Source: Piliocolobus tephrosceles (lineage: Eukaryota; Chordata; Mammalia; Primates; Cercopithecidae). From it: a stretch of DNA of 64,000 bases. The notes under the pieces were generated by a model. The model saw only the letters and a program-made list of their open reading frames with translations, did no database searches and was not told the DNA's origin. The stretch lies in NCBI RefSeq assembly GCF_002776525.5, contig NC_045452.1:27685636-27749635 (forward strand), in the 5' to 3' direction. Numbering within the stretch: position 1 is the first letter of the stretch; the number at the start of each line of letters is the position of its first letter. Both the position numbers and the translations under genes were made by a program. This document shows positions 10,481 through 24,310 of the stretch, piece by piece.

Positions 10481-11780
10481 TTCCATAGTGACTGTCTGTA
10501 CAATCACTATCCCTTAGTTGAACACTGGTAAAGGCAAAATGAGGAAACTCTTAAGAATCATGTCGTATTTAATGAAATCTTCAAGTGGCATCAGATGCTA
10601 GTTGGGAACAATGACTTACAAATGCAGTAAACATACCACATATTCATGGGTGTATGGTGGCAGCTAGGAAACAAATTTGTGTTGATAACCAAATTGATAG
10701 AGGTTTTTATCTATGGACAGAGGTGATGTGATCTAGCTTTTTCTGTGATACCTAGAATCTATAACCTGTCTTTGCTGACCACAAGATAAAGACCTTGTAA
10801 CAATAACAGTAATAACAGATTTGTGTGGGAGAGGGTTCAGGGAAATTCATGGGTAGGAGGTCCCAGGACTCTGTCTTCTCAGCTAGACTACGTTTGTACT
10901 GAATCTGATGTAACCGTTTTGGTACTCGAGTCCATTGAAGTCTTCCAGTGTCCACGAGAAGGCTTGAATGGTAAAGTGGAGTTAACTTCTGTCAGTTTCA
11001 GCTCTAGCACAGTGGCAGCTATTCCTCTTCCATCCCCAGTGCTATGGCAGTCAGCGGTACACTGTTCCTAGAGCATCTTGCAAACAGCTTGTGGGAGCCA
11101 GGTAGGAAGGGCAAAAAGGACCCTGTCCTGCAAATATCTGGGGTCAGTGCTCTGATGACAGATTTCAGCTTTTGATCACAGAGGTACAGACAAAGGAGTG
11201 GAGACCATTGTTGTTGCACCTACCCCCATTGTTGCAAGTCCTTCCACCTCTGGCTGAAGTGGCTTTCTGGGTATTTAAAAGGCCAACACCGTTTTCCCCT
11301 CTTCCCTTTATTTTTCTTTTACATCTTTTGCGAACCAGGCATTAAATACTAGGACATTGAAAAACAACTGTATATACAGGGAAAATTAGAAAGTTACCGT
11401 AGTTTCCCAGGGAATAGCATAGGCCCAGAGAAGACCTGAGAAGATCTTAAATTTACACCTCAGGCTTATCCTTGGCACAGAGAAAGCCTACAACAATCCA
11501 GAAATAATAATAATGAACAGTAATAAATGTAGCAAACACTTCGGCTTAGAATCTGAATTCTAGAGTTACCACATTATTAGAGTCAGATGTCCCATTTAAA
11601 AAACAATCATAAGGCATACATAAGAAACAGGAAAGTAGGCCCATTCAAAGGTGAAAAAATGAAACAAACAGAAACCATTCTTAGATTCATCTACTATATT
11701 TTAAAACAAGTGTCTTACTAAAGATGCTCAAGGAACTAAAGGAACATGTGTAGAAAATCAATAAAACAATATATGGACAA

Positions 11781-12074
11781 GCCCAGGTGCAGTGGGTCAC
11801 ACCAGTAATCCCAGCACCTTGGAAAGCTAAAGCAGGCAGATGGCTTGAGCTCAGGAGTTTGAGACCAGCCTGGTAATGTGGCAAAACCTCATCTCTACAA
11901 AAATTAGCAGTACGTGGTGGTGGGCACCTGTTGTCCCAGCTACTTGGGAAGCTGAGATGGGAGGATGTCTTGAGCCCAGGAGGTGGAGGTTGCAGTGAGC
12001 TGAGATTATGCCAGTGTGCTCTAGCCTGGGGAACAGAGCCAGACCCTGTCTCTAAATCAAAACAAAACAAAAAG
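11781..12074 (+). mobile_element. AluJ, full length
   Basis: GCCCAGGTGCAGTGGGTCAC to ccctgtctctaaatcaaaac, with an old-Alu level of divergence. Imperfect target duplication CAATATATGGACAA / CAATATGGACAA. Confidence 0.92.
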
Positions 12075-14045
12075 CCCAATATGGACAAAATGAAATGTCA
12101 ACAAAGAAATAGAAGACCTGAAGATAAATCAAAGAGAAATTCTGGCGCTGAAAGTACAATACCTGAAATAAATTTACTAGAAGCATTTGAAGACAGATTT
12201 GAGCAGGCAGAAGGAAGCTAGAACAATGGAAAATATTAAGTCCAATAAGCAGAAAGAAAAAATATTGCAGAAAAGTGAACAGAGCCTGAGGGATATGTGG
12301 AACACCATCAAGCCAACAACATACGCATTGTGGGAAACAAGGAAAAAGAGAGAGAAAGGGCAGAGAGGATATCTGAAGAAATAAGGGCTGAAATTTTTCC
12401 ACATTTGATGGAAGTCACGAATATATACATCCAGGAAACTCAGTGAACTCCAAGTAAGATGAACTCAAGGAGACACATTATAGTCAGAGTTTTGAAAGAC
12501 AGAGATAAGGAGAATAGGAGAATCTTAAAAGCAGCAAAGAAGAAGCAGCCCATCACATGCAAGAGATAATCCATAAGATTATCAGCAGTTTTCTTATTAG
12601 AAACTTTGGAGGCCAGAAGGCACTGGGCCAAAATGTTCAAAGTGCTAAAAGAAAAAACTGTCAACTAAGAATCGTTTTTCTGTCCATACTGCCCTTCAAA
12701 CACGAGGAATAAATTGAGGCATTCACAGATAAACAAAAGCTGATGGAGTTTGTTACCAGTAGACCTGCCTTGCAAGAAATGCTCAAGGTAATCCTGCAGG
12801 GTGAAATGAGAAGACAACAGACAGTAACTTGATGCTGTATGAAGAAATAAAGATCTCAATAGAGATAAATTCATAAGCAATATACAAACTAGTTTATAAC
12901 TTCACATTTTGTTTTCTACATATTTTAAGAGACTAATGCGTTTAAAAGGATTACTAGTTTATATTTTGGGATACACAGTGTATAAGGTTATAATTTCTTT
13001 ATGTTAGCCAAAAGGAATAAACAGAGCTGTAAAGGAACAGCATTTTTGGATGTTATTGAAGTAAAACTGGCATAAATTAGAATTAGAGTATTATAACTTT
13101 AGAATGTTAAATGTAATCCCCATGGTAACCACACACACACACAAGAGGCTATAGAATATACACAAAAGGAAATGAAAAAGGAGCTTAAACATTTTAGTAT
13201 AAAAAAATAAACTAAAAAGAAGACAGTAATGCAAGAAATAAGGTATAAGGCATATGGGAAACAAATAGCAAAATAACATAAATAAGCCCTCATCAGTAAT
13301 TATTTAAATGTAAGTGGAGCAAGCTTTATAATCAAAAGACAGAGATTAGCAGAATGAATAAAAACACATGATCTAACTGTGCTGTCTACAAGAGATTCAG
13401 TTTAGATCCAAAGACACAAATAGGTTGAAAATAAGAGGATAGAAAAATAGTATAAGGAAATGGTAAGAAAGAGAGAGCAGACGTGACTAATATCAGACAA
13501 AATGATTTTAAATCAAATAAAGGTTGCAAGAGACAAAAACAATATATTAAAGGTTCAATACAGTAAGAAGATACAACAAATATAAACATTTGCACAGACC
13601 AATAACAGGCCAAAATATATGAAGGAAAAACTGAAGGAAGAAATAGACAGTTCTACAGTAATAGTTGGAAACTTCATTACCCTAGTCTCAATAATGGATA
13701 GAAGAACCAGACAGAAGGTAAGTAAGGAAACAGAGGACTTAATAAACAAACTAGATCTAACAGCCATACACGTAACACTCTATCCTACAACAACAACATA
13801 TACATTCTTCTCAAGTGCACAGAAGACATTTTCCAGCATAGAGTATATATTAGGTAACAAATTAAGTTTCCATAGATTTTAAAAGATATCATACAGAGTA
13901 TCTTTTCTGACCACAACTGGATGATGTTAGATATCAGAAATAGAACTAAAACTGGAATATTCACAAATTTGTGGAAATTAAAAAATACACTGTTAACCAG
14001 TAGATCAAAGAAAAAATCACAAGGGAAATTAGAAAATACTTAGAG

Positions 14046-14210
14046 GTCAGCTGGGTGCAGTGGCTCATACCTGTAATCCCAGCAGTTTGGGAGGCCAAAG
14101 TAGGAGGATTGCTTGAGGCTGGGAGTTCAAGACCTGCCTGGGCAACATGGTGAAGCCCCATCTCTATTAAAATTAAAAAAAAGAAAAAAAAAAAAAAAGA
14201 AGAAGAAGAA
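14046..14210 (+). mobile_element. Alu left arm with long A-rich tail
   Basis: ctgggtgcagtggctcatac to ctctattaaaattaaaa, then an A/AAG-rich tail. Target duplication AGAAAATACTTAGAG (14031-14045) / AGAAAATATTTAGAG (14211-14225) shows a monomer-length insertion into the L1. Confidence 0.9.
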
Positions 14211-17200
14211 AGAAAATATTTAGAGACAAATGAAAATGAAAAGACAACATAACAGAACTTATGGTACACAACAAAAATAATGCTTGGGGGAAATTTATAG
14301 CTATAAGTGCTTACATTAAAAAATAAGAAAGTTCAAGGAACTAGATAAAGACATAGACAAAGTAAACCCAAAGCTAGCAAAAGGAAGATAGTAAAGATTA
14401 GAGCAGAGATGAAACAAACTAGAGAATAGAAAAATAATAGAGAAAATTATGAAAACAAAAGTTTGTTGTTTAAAGATCAACAAAAATTGACCAACTTTTA
14501 GCTAGGTGGACTAAGGAAAAAAGAAGACTCAAATTATCAGAAATGAAAGTAGGAACATTACTACTGATTCTACAGAAATAAAAAGGGTTGGAAGAGAGCA
14601 CTGTGAACAATTGTACACCATCATTTTGGATAATGTAGATGAAATGGACAAATTCCTAGAAACTCAAAACCTATCATAACTAAATCACAATAAGTAGAAA
14701 ATACAGATAGACTTATAACTAGTAAGAAAATTGAATCAGCAATGAAAAATCTCACAAAGAAAAGCCCTAAACCTGATGCCTTCACTGGTGAATTCTACCA
14801 AACATTTCAAGGGGAACTAATACCAGTCCTTCTGAAACTTTTCCAAAAAAATTGAAGAGAAGGGAACACTTCCTAACTCATTTTATGAAGCCAGCATTAC
14901 CCTGGTACAAAAGCCAGACAGAGACACTACAAGAAAATTAAAGACCAATATCCTTTATGAACATGAATTCAACAGCATACTAAAATAATTACACACCATG
15001 ACCGAATGGAATTTATTCCTGGAATGCAGAGGTGGTTCAACATACTGAAACTGACCAGTGTAATACACCACATTAATAGAATGAAGGGAAAGAAACACCT
15101 GATCGATTCAATTGATGCAGAAAAAGCATTTGACAAAATTCACCATCTCTTCATGATAAAAAACACTCAACAAACTAGGAATATAATGAAACTACCTCAA
15201 CATAATAAAAGCCATGAGAAACCAACAAGTGAAAAATCAACAGCAAACATACTCCATGATGAAACACTGAAAACTTTTTCTCTAAGATCGAGAAGAAAGC
15301 AAGGATGTCCACTTTCATCACTTGTATTCAGTATCTTACTAGACATTCTAACCAAACCAATTAAGCAAGAAAAAGAAAAGGCATCCAAATTAGAGGAAGA
15401 AGTAAAATGATCTTTTCACAGATTATATGATCTATAGAAAACTCTAAAGATTCCATCCCCCTCATACACAAAACCATTAAAACTTACGTTTTAATGAATT
15501 CAGTAAAGTAGCACTACCTAAAGTCAACACACAAAAATCAGTTGCATTCTATTTACTAATACTGACCCGGAATGGAAATTACAAAAGTAATTTCTTTTAT
15601 AATAGCATCAAAAATAATAAAGTACTTAGGAATTAACTTACTCAAGGAGGTGAAAGACCTGTACCATGAAAACTCTAAAACATTGCTGAAAGAAAGGAGA
15701 CAAAAATGGGAACACATCCCATGTTCATATGTTGAAAAACAGTATTGTTAAGATGTCAATCCTACTCAAAGCAATTACAGATTTAATGCAAGTCATGTCA
15801 ATATTCCAATGAAATTTTTTGCAGAAATAGAAAAACCCATTCTAAACTTCATATGGAATCTCAAGGGACATTGAATAGCCAAAACAATGTATGAGAAGCA
15901 CAGAGCTGGAAGACTCACACTTCCAGCTTATAACAACTTATTGAAACTTATAATAAAGCTACAATAATCAAAACAGTGTGTTACTGACATGAAGACAGAC
16001 ATCTGGACTAGTGGGACAGAATAGAGAATCCGGCAGTAAATATCCACAAACATAGTCAAATGATTGTTGAAAAGGATGACAACACCATTCAGTGGAGAAA
16101 AGGCAGTCTTTTCAATAGATGGTGCTAAGGAAGCTAGATATCCAGGTGCAAAAGAATGAAGCTGAACCCTTACCTAACATCATACACAAAAATTAACTCA
16201 AAGTGGATTAAATGTAAGACCCTTAGATGAAAATACAGGGCAGAAGCTTCACATGACATTGAATTTGGCAATTATTTGTTGGATGTGATACCAAAGGCAC
16301 AGACAGCAAAAGGAAAAATGACAAATTGGACCCCATGAAAATTTTAAAATATTTTGCATCAAAAGAATCATTCAACAGAGTAAAAATGTAATCCACAGAA
16401 TGGGAGAAAATATTTGCAAATTATTTATTTGATAAGGGACAGATATCTAAAATACAGAGAGAATTCATAAAACTTAACAACAATAAAACAGCCTGATTCA
16501 GAAATGGACAAAAGTCTGAATACACATGTCTCCAGTAAGATATACAAATGGCCAAGAAGCAAATGAAAATATACTCAGCATCACTAATCATGAGGAAAAT
16601 GCAAATCAAAACCACAATGAGATACCACCTCACACCCATTAAGAAGGCCACTATACAAAACAAGAAAAAAAAAAAAACCAAAAAAACAAGTCTTGGCATG
16701 AATGTGGAGAAATCAGAACTCTCATGCATTAGTGATGGGAATGTAAAATAGTGCAGCCATTGTGGAAAATGGTTTGGCAAGTCCCCAAAAAGTTAAAGAT
16801 AGAATTACTATATATGTGATTTAGCAATTCCACTTATGGGGATATACCCAAAAGAATTGAAAATAGTGTCTCAAAGAAGTATTTGTACACCGTGTTCCTA
16901 GCAGCATTATGTGCAGTAGCTGAAAGGTAGAAGCAACCCAGGTGTCCACCAAAGGGTGAGTGGATAAACCAAATGTGGCCTTTACATTTAATGGAATATG
17001 ATTCAGCCTTAAAAGGAAGGCAGTTCTGACACACAGTACAAGATGGATGAACCCTGAGGACCTTATGCTTAGTGAGATAAGCCAGTCATACTGTGTCAGC
17101 TTATTTGTAAGAGGTACTTAGAGCAGTCAGAATCATGGAGACAGAAAGTAGAGTGCTTGCCAGTGTTTGAGGGGAGGGAAGAAAGGGAATTACTGTTTAA

Positions 17201-17519
17201 TGGGGACTGAGTTTCAGTTTACAAGACAAGAGTTGCGGAGATGGATGGTAGTGATAGACACACATTGTTGTGAATGTGTTTAACTCTACCAAAGTGTGCT
17301 CTTTAATATAGTTAGGATGCGAAATTGTATGTTTTGTGTACTTGACCATAGTAAAACAAAAATTTTGGAGGAAAATAAATGTAGGCAGCAACTGTACCTC
17401 AGACTTTTCCTGTATGTCTCAGATCCTCATCAGGGGCCTGAGCACAGTATAGTTTTCTAATTAATCATTCTTCAGGGTCAAAAAAAAGCAAACAGTTCTG
17501 TCTGTTTAACAGTAATATC

Positions 17520-17720
17520 TGACATTGAGTGCCCCTTTCGTGCCTTGCATTGTGATATTATTTCTTCTTTGTGTCCATCCTATGAAACAGTATTTTTATC
17601 TTCATTTCATAGAGGAGGGAATTTAGGCAAATGGTTTTGTAACTGGCTAGGACCACCAGCTGTTTGGCAGCGGAACGGCAATGCAATTTCAACCTCAGCT
17701 TACTGCCCACAAGGCCCAAG
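17520..17720 (-). repeat. MIR fragment
   Basis: ttcatttcatagaggaggga and atttcaacctcagcttactg resemble antisense MIR. Confidence 0.6.
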
Positions 17721-17959
17721 GACATAATCGCTTTTCTGTACTATCGTTTGACATACTGAGAGATCATTTCGTCTCCCCCTCATTGGCGAAAGGATGTGAA
17801 GTCACATGCCCGATAGAGGAGCACGGTGGCCTATAAGCCTGTCCAGGGCCTGTGCTGGAGCTCCACTGCACCCATGGCTCTCAGGTGCACTGAGTAGGTT
17901 GTGCACATGGCAAACCCCTCCTTCTGTCACCTGTACCCACTACCTGTCCAAGTTGATAG

Positions 17960-18075
17960 GTGGAACGACTGCCTTGGTAAAGTTCTGTAAATTGCCCAAA
18001 GCCATACGGCTTGTAAAATGGCAGAGTCAGAATTGAACCCAAGTCTGTATTATTCCGAAATCTTATTCTCGCCAT
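17960..18075 (-). repeat. MIR fragment
   Basis: aaattgcccaaagccatacg and cagagtcagaattgaaccca match antisense MIR core. Confidence 0.7.
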
Positions 18076-18239
18076 TATGAACTCCTGTTCCCTTGTTCCA
18101 CTCTCCACGCAGCTGCCCCCACGAGCTTCTGAATTTTTCTACTTCAGCTCTTTTGATGAGTTCTCATTGTGTTAGAATGCAGTACAGCAAGCACCTTACC
18201 ATAGCCTAAGAATCCCTGAAAGAGCTGGCTTTGACTGAC

Positions 18240-18632
18240 CTCTACTTCATTTTATCCACTCTCCCTCACTCATTCTTCCCAGCCATACAAGTTTTTCTCA
18301 TCAGTGTTCCTCCATGTGGAGGCGCTCTGTGGCCTGCTCCTGTCCACAGCCTCTTCCTCAGCTCTCAGGGGTCTGGCTTCTTTTCCTCCTTTGAGTTTCA
18401 GCTCTGATGTTAATTCCTCTGAGAGGCCTTCCCTAACTCTCCTCTTTCCCCAAGTTGTCCTCTTGTAATTATACTCTGTCACCCCTTTCAGACTCTGTTT
18501 TTTGGTGTAGGGCCTGCTTCTGCAAGTGCTAGAATGTAAACGCCCCGAGGGCAGGGACTGGACTATCCTGTTAGCTGTTGTCTTACCAGTATTGAGCATT
18601 TTGCCTTCATATGTGTCAAATGAATGAATAGA
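18240..18632 (+). repeat. L2 fragment with 3' end
   Basis: gagaggccttccctaactct, agaatgtaaacgccccgagg, gcagggactgg and caaatgaatgaatag follow the L2 3' order. Confidence 0.75.
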
Positions 18633-19852
18633 TCATGATTAAATTCTTGAGAGACATTCAGATGTAAGATTAACAGTTTACATTTTTGTTCATATCTAAA
18701 TCCCTTGCTCCAGTGCCAGTCTAAATATCAAGAGGTGTGTTGTTTATAGAGAAGAGGAAAACAGTGTTAAAATATTAAGTTTCTGTAATTGAATGAATTT
18801 TCTCCCCAAAATGAAATATTCAGTACTTCAGAAATTTGTTAGAGGGATATGCATCAAGGGAGAGTTTTAGAACTAAGTGTCACCAGCATGACCACTTGGC
18901 TTTTAAATAGTCTAAAGTGTTATAATTAATACTGGAGTTATTTATGTATTACACCCTTCTGCTGAAGGTTGTCCTCACTTTAAATGGATATAGTAGTGTT
19001 CTTCCCCTGATGAGGATAAATTAGAATTGAGATCTCCTTGTTGAAAGAAATCCAATCAGACTGCAGGTAACTCTTGAGTCACCTATTACTGTTATAAGTG
19101 AAAGCAGACAGCATGGAATGAGAACCTCTCTCCTGTGTCGACTTTTCAGCATGGTAGAGTCCTCGGGAAGCGCGTGCATCAGGTGTCTGTGCCTCTTCAC
19201 CCTGCAAGCCCTCCACACCCTTGACCACCGACTTCCTGGGAGCTGCTGGAGGTGTTGGGGGAGGCGGGGTGAGGAGGCAGGTCAGGATGGCCATGGGAAC
19301 TACTGCCATGGGAGCAAGTGCTACCAAATGTCCAGACACTGGTGTGCACAGCATAAGAGCGCTCCCCGACTCCTCAGGGCCTGCTGTGTCTTGTCTGTTC
19401 TAAGTCGCCAGAAGCTCCACCCTGTTCATGTTCTTCATTTAATCGTTTCTAACTTAGAGCTATTTTTGATCCTTGGCTGTACTTCATTAATTTTGAAATA
19501 TCAACAGTGCTAGACGAACACTAATGTCTCATAACTTAGGTGGGTTTACTTTTTCTGCTCTAAATTTTTGTTTCACTTTGAATTACTAGCTAGTTCTAAA
19601 GGTATTTTGCAGAGATAGTTATTCTGACTGGTATCTGCAAGTTTATTTTATCACTTGGGATTTCTTTGAAGAGAAAAGGATGTATTTCATGTATCATAAA
19701 ACCTACCGCTCCTTTTACTGGTTTGCAGGCATGGCTCAGAAACGTGCAGTCATAGCAACGTGGAAGAAGAACTGCTCTGCCCTCCAGAGGTCTCTCTGGA
19801 TGGACTGGTCACGAGAGCATACTTAGCAGCGATATGGCATCGCGATCAGGGG

Positions 19853-20060
19853 AGCGGATGCTGGAGCCTGACCGCCTATTTCCAAATCCACCTCGAACAC
19901 ATTCAGTTGCGGGACCTTGGCCGTGTTCGCCTCTGTGTGTCTTAGTCTTCTCATCAGTAGAATGAGGGCAGTAACAAACATCTACCGCATAGAGAGTTTG
20001 TGAGGATTGAATGCTTTCACACTTAGAACAGCCCCTGGCACATCCTGTGTCCTGGAATGT
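19853..20060 (+). repeat. MIR fragment
   Basis: gggaccttggccgtgttcgc, gtcttctcatcagtagaatg, gtttgtgaggattgaatgc and gcccctggcacatcc follow sense MIR order. Confidence 0.75.
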
Positions 20061-21449
20061 GACAACTGCTGCTGTTACCTTTATTAGTTTTACTCGTGTT
20101 ACTGTTTTATGAAGGTAAACTGACAATCTCATTTTCAGTCTTGGCTTATGTGAGAGACACTTAAATGTACAAAGCTTCGCTTGCCTTGAGAGTGGCAGTG
20201 TGCTCCAGGAACAGAAATTCAGTGGGGCCAGCTTATTATCTGACCACTGATCCCAGAGATCACCAGGTACTTGGTAAACATCCTCTTTACCTGGCAGGCG
20301 AGGCCTGACACTTCCCCTCTTTCTACTGGGCTTCCCTTGACTCACATGCATAAATCCCCCTATCGTTAGGACTTCCCCTGCCACCATCGGGGCAGTGTGC
20401 TACTGGCAGCGTCCCGGGTTGTGTGTGGAGACACTGAGCCCTGTTGATTACTTTAGAAGTTTATTGTCCCCAGAATGCTGCTCCCCTATAACTGTCTCCT
20501 GCAGCATGAAGGCCGATATTGTATCGTGGCTGTGTATCCACATGCATTTATTAAATTACACCTCCCTTACAGCCCAGATCTGACAGAACTCTGGGAGCTA
20601 CCCCTTCATAAGCAGATCAAAGCCAGGCACCAACGGGCAAATATTTTAAACACTCATACTGTAGCCAGAAGCTGCAAGGACTAGTCAGATAGGAGTCTGA
20701 GCACACGGTGAGCACACATTCTCTGCAGTCAGAGCTCGTGCACCATGGCCTGAATATCTGCGGTGTGCATGGGTGTGCCAGGCACTCTGTTAACCATGCT
20801 GCATACAGTGGCTCCCTCCGAGTCTCAGATGTGACATTGGAGTGCTGTCCCAAATCCAACTGGAACTATTTCATGGCCCCAAAACCCTTTCGTGTGGTTT
20901 AAGTTAGAAGTGGTATTGGTTGTTTCTGACCCTGAAACCTGTGTGTGATGGGGCTGCCAAACTGTGACTGCTTCGTACCACGCTGGGCTTTGAAGTGGTC
21001 AGTAAAATGATTCCAGAGCATGTCATCTACAAAATTAGTTTCATTGCCACAGGATCCTTCACCGCCAAAACCCCGTGAATGTGAGGTACCTGTGAGCAGG
21101 GCCCTCCGTTGGCCACAGAAGCTTTTAGAGTGGGCAGTGTGTGCGATGATTGTGCAGGGCACAGGTCATCTTCCCATGACTTCACTGCCAGATGGACGGG
21201 CTCACGGGTCCTGCTTTGCCTGGCGTGGGCTCATGGATCCTGCTTTTGCCTGGCGTGGGCGCTTGAGCTTTCACATCTGGGACTGGTGAAGGATGGAGAG
21301 CACACGCCCAGCAAGGCCTGGACAGCGCGCTGGTGCCACAGACCTTCGTTTAGGCCCACGAGGTGCAGTGGAGGACGTGTGAGCCTTGTAGAGGGAGAGG
21401 TTTCAGGTTTCCGAGAGGAGGCCTGTGAAGTCAGGAACATCTCCTCTCC

Positions 21450-21757
21450 GCCGGGCGCGGTGGCTCACGCCTGTAATCCCAGCACTTTGGGAGGCCGAGA
21501 CGGGCGGATCACGAGGTCAGGAGATCGAGACCATCCTGGCTAACACGGTGAAACCCCGTCTCTACTAAAAATACAAAAAAAACTAGCCGGGCGACGTGGC
21601 GGGCGCCTGTAGTCCCAGCTACTCGGGAGGCTGAGGCAGGAGAATGGCGTAAACCCGGGGGGCGGAGCTTGCAGTGAGCTGAGATCCGGCCACTGCCCTC
21701 CAGCCCGGGCGACAGAGCAAGACTCCGCCTCAAAAAAAAAAAAAAAAAAAAAAAAAA
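21450..21757 (+). mobile_element. AluY, cercopithecid-type
   Basis: Low divergence. Diagnostic-looking words: aactagccgggcgacgtggc, gcgtaaacccgg, gagatccggccactgc. Long A tail. Target duplication close to ATCTCCTCTCC on both sides. Confidence 0.95.
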
Positions 21758-23549
21758 ATCTCCTCTCTCCCTTTACAGTTTATGGAAGGTACGTTGTGCC
21801 AAGCAAGGACAGTGAATTGGCCTTCGTTTCAGCACGTTTAATAAAGTACTGATTTGGGTTATGCACAGAGGTAAAATCTCTAGTGGACAGAGGTATGAAA
21901 TGTAGTTCTGTCAAAACTCAGCAGTGTTTTATGGGGCCTGTGTCCCACTTCCCTTACAGCCTAGAAGCCGAGGAGCAGCCTCAGCTTTCAGTGCAGGGGT
22001 GTTACTGAGACGGCTTTTTCCCTCGGGAAAGACTGAAACTGCTCCTCCTTGTATGTGTATTAAATGCAAATCTTATTCTATATTCTTCAGATTGTAACCT
22101 GTGATTTACAAATCTGACAATTATTTCTCTGCCTTCTTTAGTATTTTTTTAACACTGTCGGTATTAGCAATTAGCCATTTATTAGCAAATTGGAGGGTAT
22201 ACATAGTCATGATTTTAACTTTTATTTTTAAATGCTATTAAGGCATAACAGGCTACAAAACATAGAACAGGACATACAGCACTGCATGGAAACATTTGAA
22301 GCACAGATGTTCTCTCGTATTAAAATATAAAAACTCAGAGGGAAATTAGATACCAGATAGACCAACAATTTAGAGAAGGAAGAGGGAGCCAAAATGGGTG
22401 GTTTGTGGCGGGTATTGCACACATAGTTTTCAGCGTCACGCAGGGAGACCCTGTGTAGAATCTGCACCATAAATTAGACTTCTACTGTAATTTTCTGAAT
22501 GAGAAGAGTGTGCAGTGGGACCAGTGACATAAATGAGAGTTGAGAACAAAAGATAGTCATGACAGATGAAGGTGGAAGTAAAATGAACTTTAGAAAGCAA
22601 TGAAAATATCTCTTGACATTTGAGTTTATTCTGAAAAATTTGTGGCCCCTTGCAAAAGTAAGGGGATCTTCAGATGTATCTGTGCCCCAGGACCTCCATC
22701 TTGTCTGGCCCCCTCCCTCTCTCCAGCACCCTGCGAGCGGGAGTACTTCTTTTTAAGGAGGTGGTCCCAACAGGTAGCACGAGTCCCATGAAACTCCAGG
22801 AAGCCCGGGGCTCCCTGGGCAGCACTTTGGGAAGTGTCTTTTTTCCTCTCAGTAAGAAAGTTCTTAGAGAACAGGGCCAAGGTCATTGAGGACACTCCCC
22901 TGGGAATGCACTGGGGTGAGATGGGGTGAGGGGGTTGCCTTTTCAGGGCCACACTCTTGGCATGTTTTCTTCTTTGGCTGACAGAAATTGGCATATTTTA
23001 AAGTATTTTGGTTTGTAGCAATATAACACATTTTGAGAACAGTTTTTAAACTGAACTACTACTTTGCACTCTAAAAAACTCTACATTTTTACCATGGTCC
23101 GAGAAGATATTTGTTTAGATGTGACAAGGGATTTGTGAAGCATCTTCATCTAGGAAAACCTTTTTCTAACAGGGCAGATAATTACACAGGTTTGTAAAAG
23201 CCTGGGTGGAGTAGGCTTGCCGGTGCTGACCGTGCTCTGTGCAGGCCAGCTCTGGGAGAGGTTCTAATTGTGCGCCCCTCCCTGCTCCGCAGTGTACTTT
23301 GCAAAGCCCTGCAGTACACAAATCCTTGCCTTCATGGGTTTGTTATCTAAAAAGAGTTTTAAAATATATATCCTGGATGCAAAAACTAAATACAGATATT
23401 ACATATAATATATGTATCTGTTATACAGATATTATAAATAAAGTCCATATAAGAACATCATGAAAAGTCCTTTAACACATTTAAATCATTTTAATTTACA
23501 TAATGCATATTTTTTCAATGCCAGTACTTTTTAAGGTTGGTTTATTTAT

Positions 23550-23844
23550 TTACTTATTTTTGAGACAGAGTCTTGCTCTGTCACCTAGGCTGGAGTGCAG
23601 CGGTGTGGTCTCAGCTCACTGCAACCTCTGCCTCCCGGGTTTAAGCGATTCTCCTGCCTCAGCCTCCCGAGTAGCTGGGACTGCAGGCAGCTCACCACCA
23701 TGCCCAGCTGATTTTTTTGTATTTTTAGTAGAAATGGGGTTTCACCATGTTGGCCATGCTGGTCTCAAACTCCTGACCTCATGATCCACCCACGTCAGCC
23801 TCCCAAAGTGTTGGGATTACAGGCGTGAGCCACTGCGCCTGGTC
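23550..23844 (-). mobile_element. AluS, full length
   Basis: gagacagagtcttgctctgt to gcgtgagccactgcgcctgg, flanked by GTTTATTTATT-type target duplication. Confidence 0.94.
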
Positions 23845-23849
23845 TGTTT

Positions 23850-24310
23850 ATTTATTAATTCAACAAATATTCATTGGTGCTTCTCATGTTCTAGGCCGGA
23901 AGTTGGCACACCTTTTCTGTGAAGGGCCACATAGTAAATATTTTGGCTCTGCAGGCCGTGCTATCTCTTGGCAGCTCCTTCACCCTGCCCTTGCAGTGTG
24001 ACAGCAGCCGCTGACACAGGCAAGTGATGGGCGTGGCTGTGTGCTGTAGAACTTTATTCACGGATACCGACATTTGAATTTCAAATAATTTTCATGTGTC
24101 AGAAATCAGTATTCTTCAGATTTTTTTCCAATCATCTAAATATATTAAAACTGTTTTTAGTTTGCTGTCATAAAAAGCACAGGCCATCATTTGCTGACCC
24201 CTGTTCTTAGCAGTCTTCTAAACACCGACAGAGCAGTGACCGGAACAGAGTTCCTGTCGCCCTGGAGTCTACATTTAATGATGTACAGGACTTTAAGTAG
24301 CACTGATTTT
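23850..24310 (-). repeat. L2 3' fragment interrupted by a hAT element
   Basis: Left: attcaacaaatattcattgg; right: cagtcttctaaacaccgaca, gagcagtgaccggaacagag, tggagtctacatttaatgat. Together these resemble one antisense L2 end. Confidence 0.6.
23897..24203 (-). mobile_element. hAT-type nonautonomous DNA transposon with TIRs
   Basis: Ends CGGAAGTTGGCA and TTTGCTGACCCCTG are inverted repeats of a common hAT-Charlie group. Interior: ctgtgaagggccacatagta, aatattttggctctgcagg, gggcgtggctgtgtgctgta. 8-bp target duplication TTCTAGGC / TTCTTAGC (6 of 8 match). Subfamily not assigned. Confidence 0.78.

Larger units (their letters stand above)
11400..17388 (+). mobile_element. Nearly full-length but dead L1M
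   Basis: In order: ORF1-like sequence (aagtgaacagagcctgaggg, acatacgcattgtgggaaac, aacaaaagctgatggagttt), a linker, ORF2 endonuclease/reverse transcriptase remnants, and a 3' UTR ending agtaaaacaaaaattttgg. One open piece at 15006-15410 (134 codons) holds IDAEKAFDKI from the reverse transcriptase, but the catalytic FADD region reads F-T-D-Y near 15412 and frames are broken throughout. Two Alu insertions split it. Length minus the Alus is about 5.5 kb. Confidence 0.85.

Noticed and set aside
15006..15410. 134-codon frame with IDAEKAF as a live reverse transcriptase
   Set aside because: It is a piece of a decayed L1M; the catalytic region downstream is mutated and the frames are broken.
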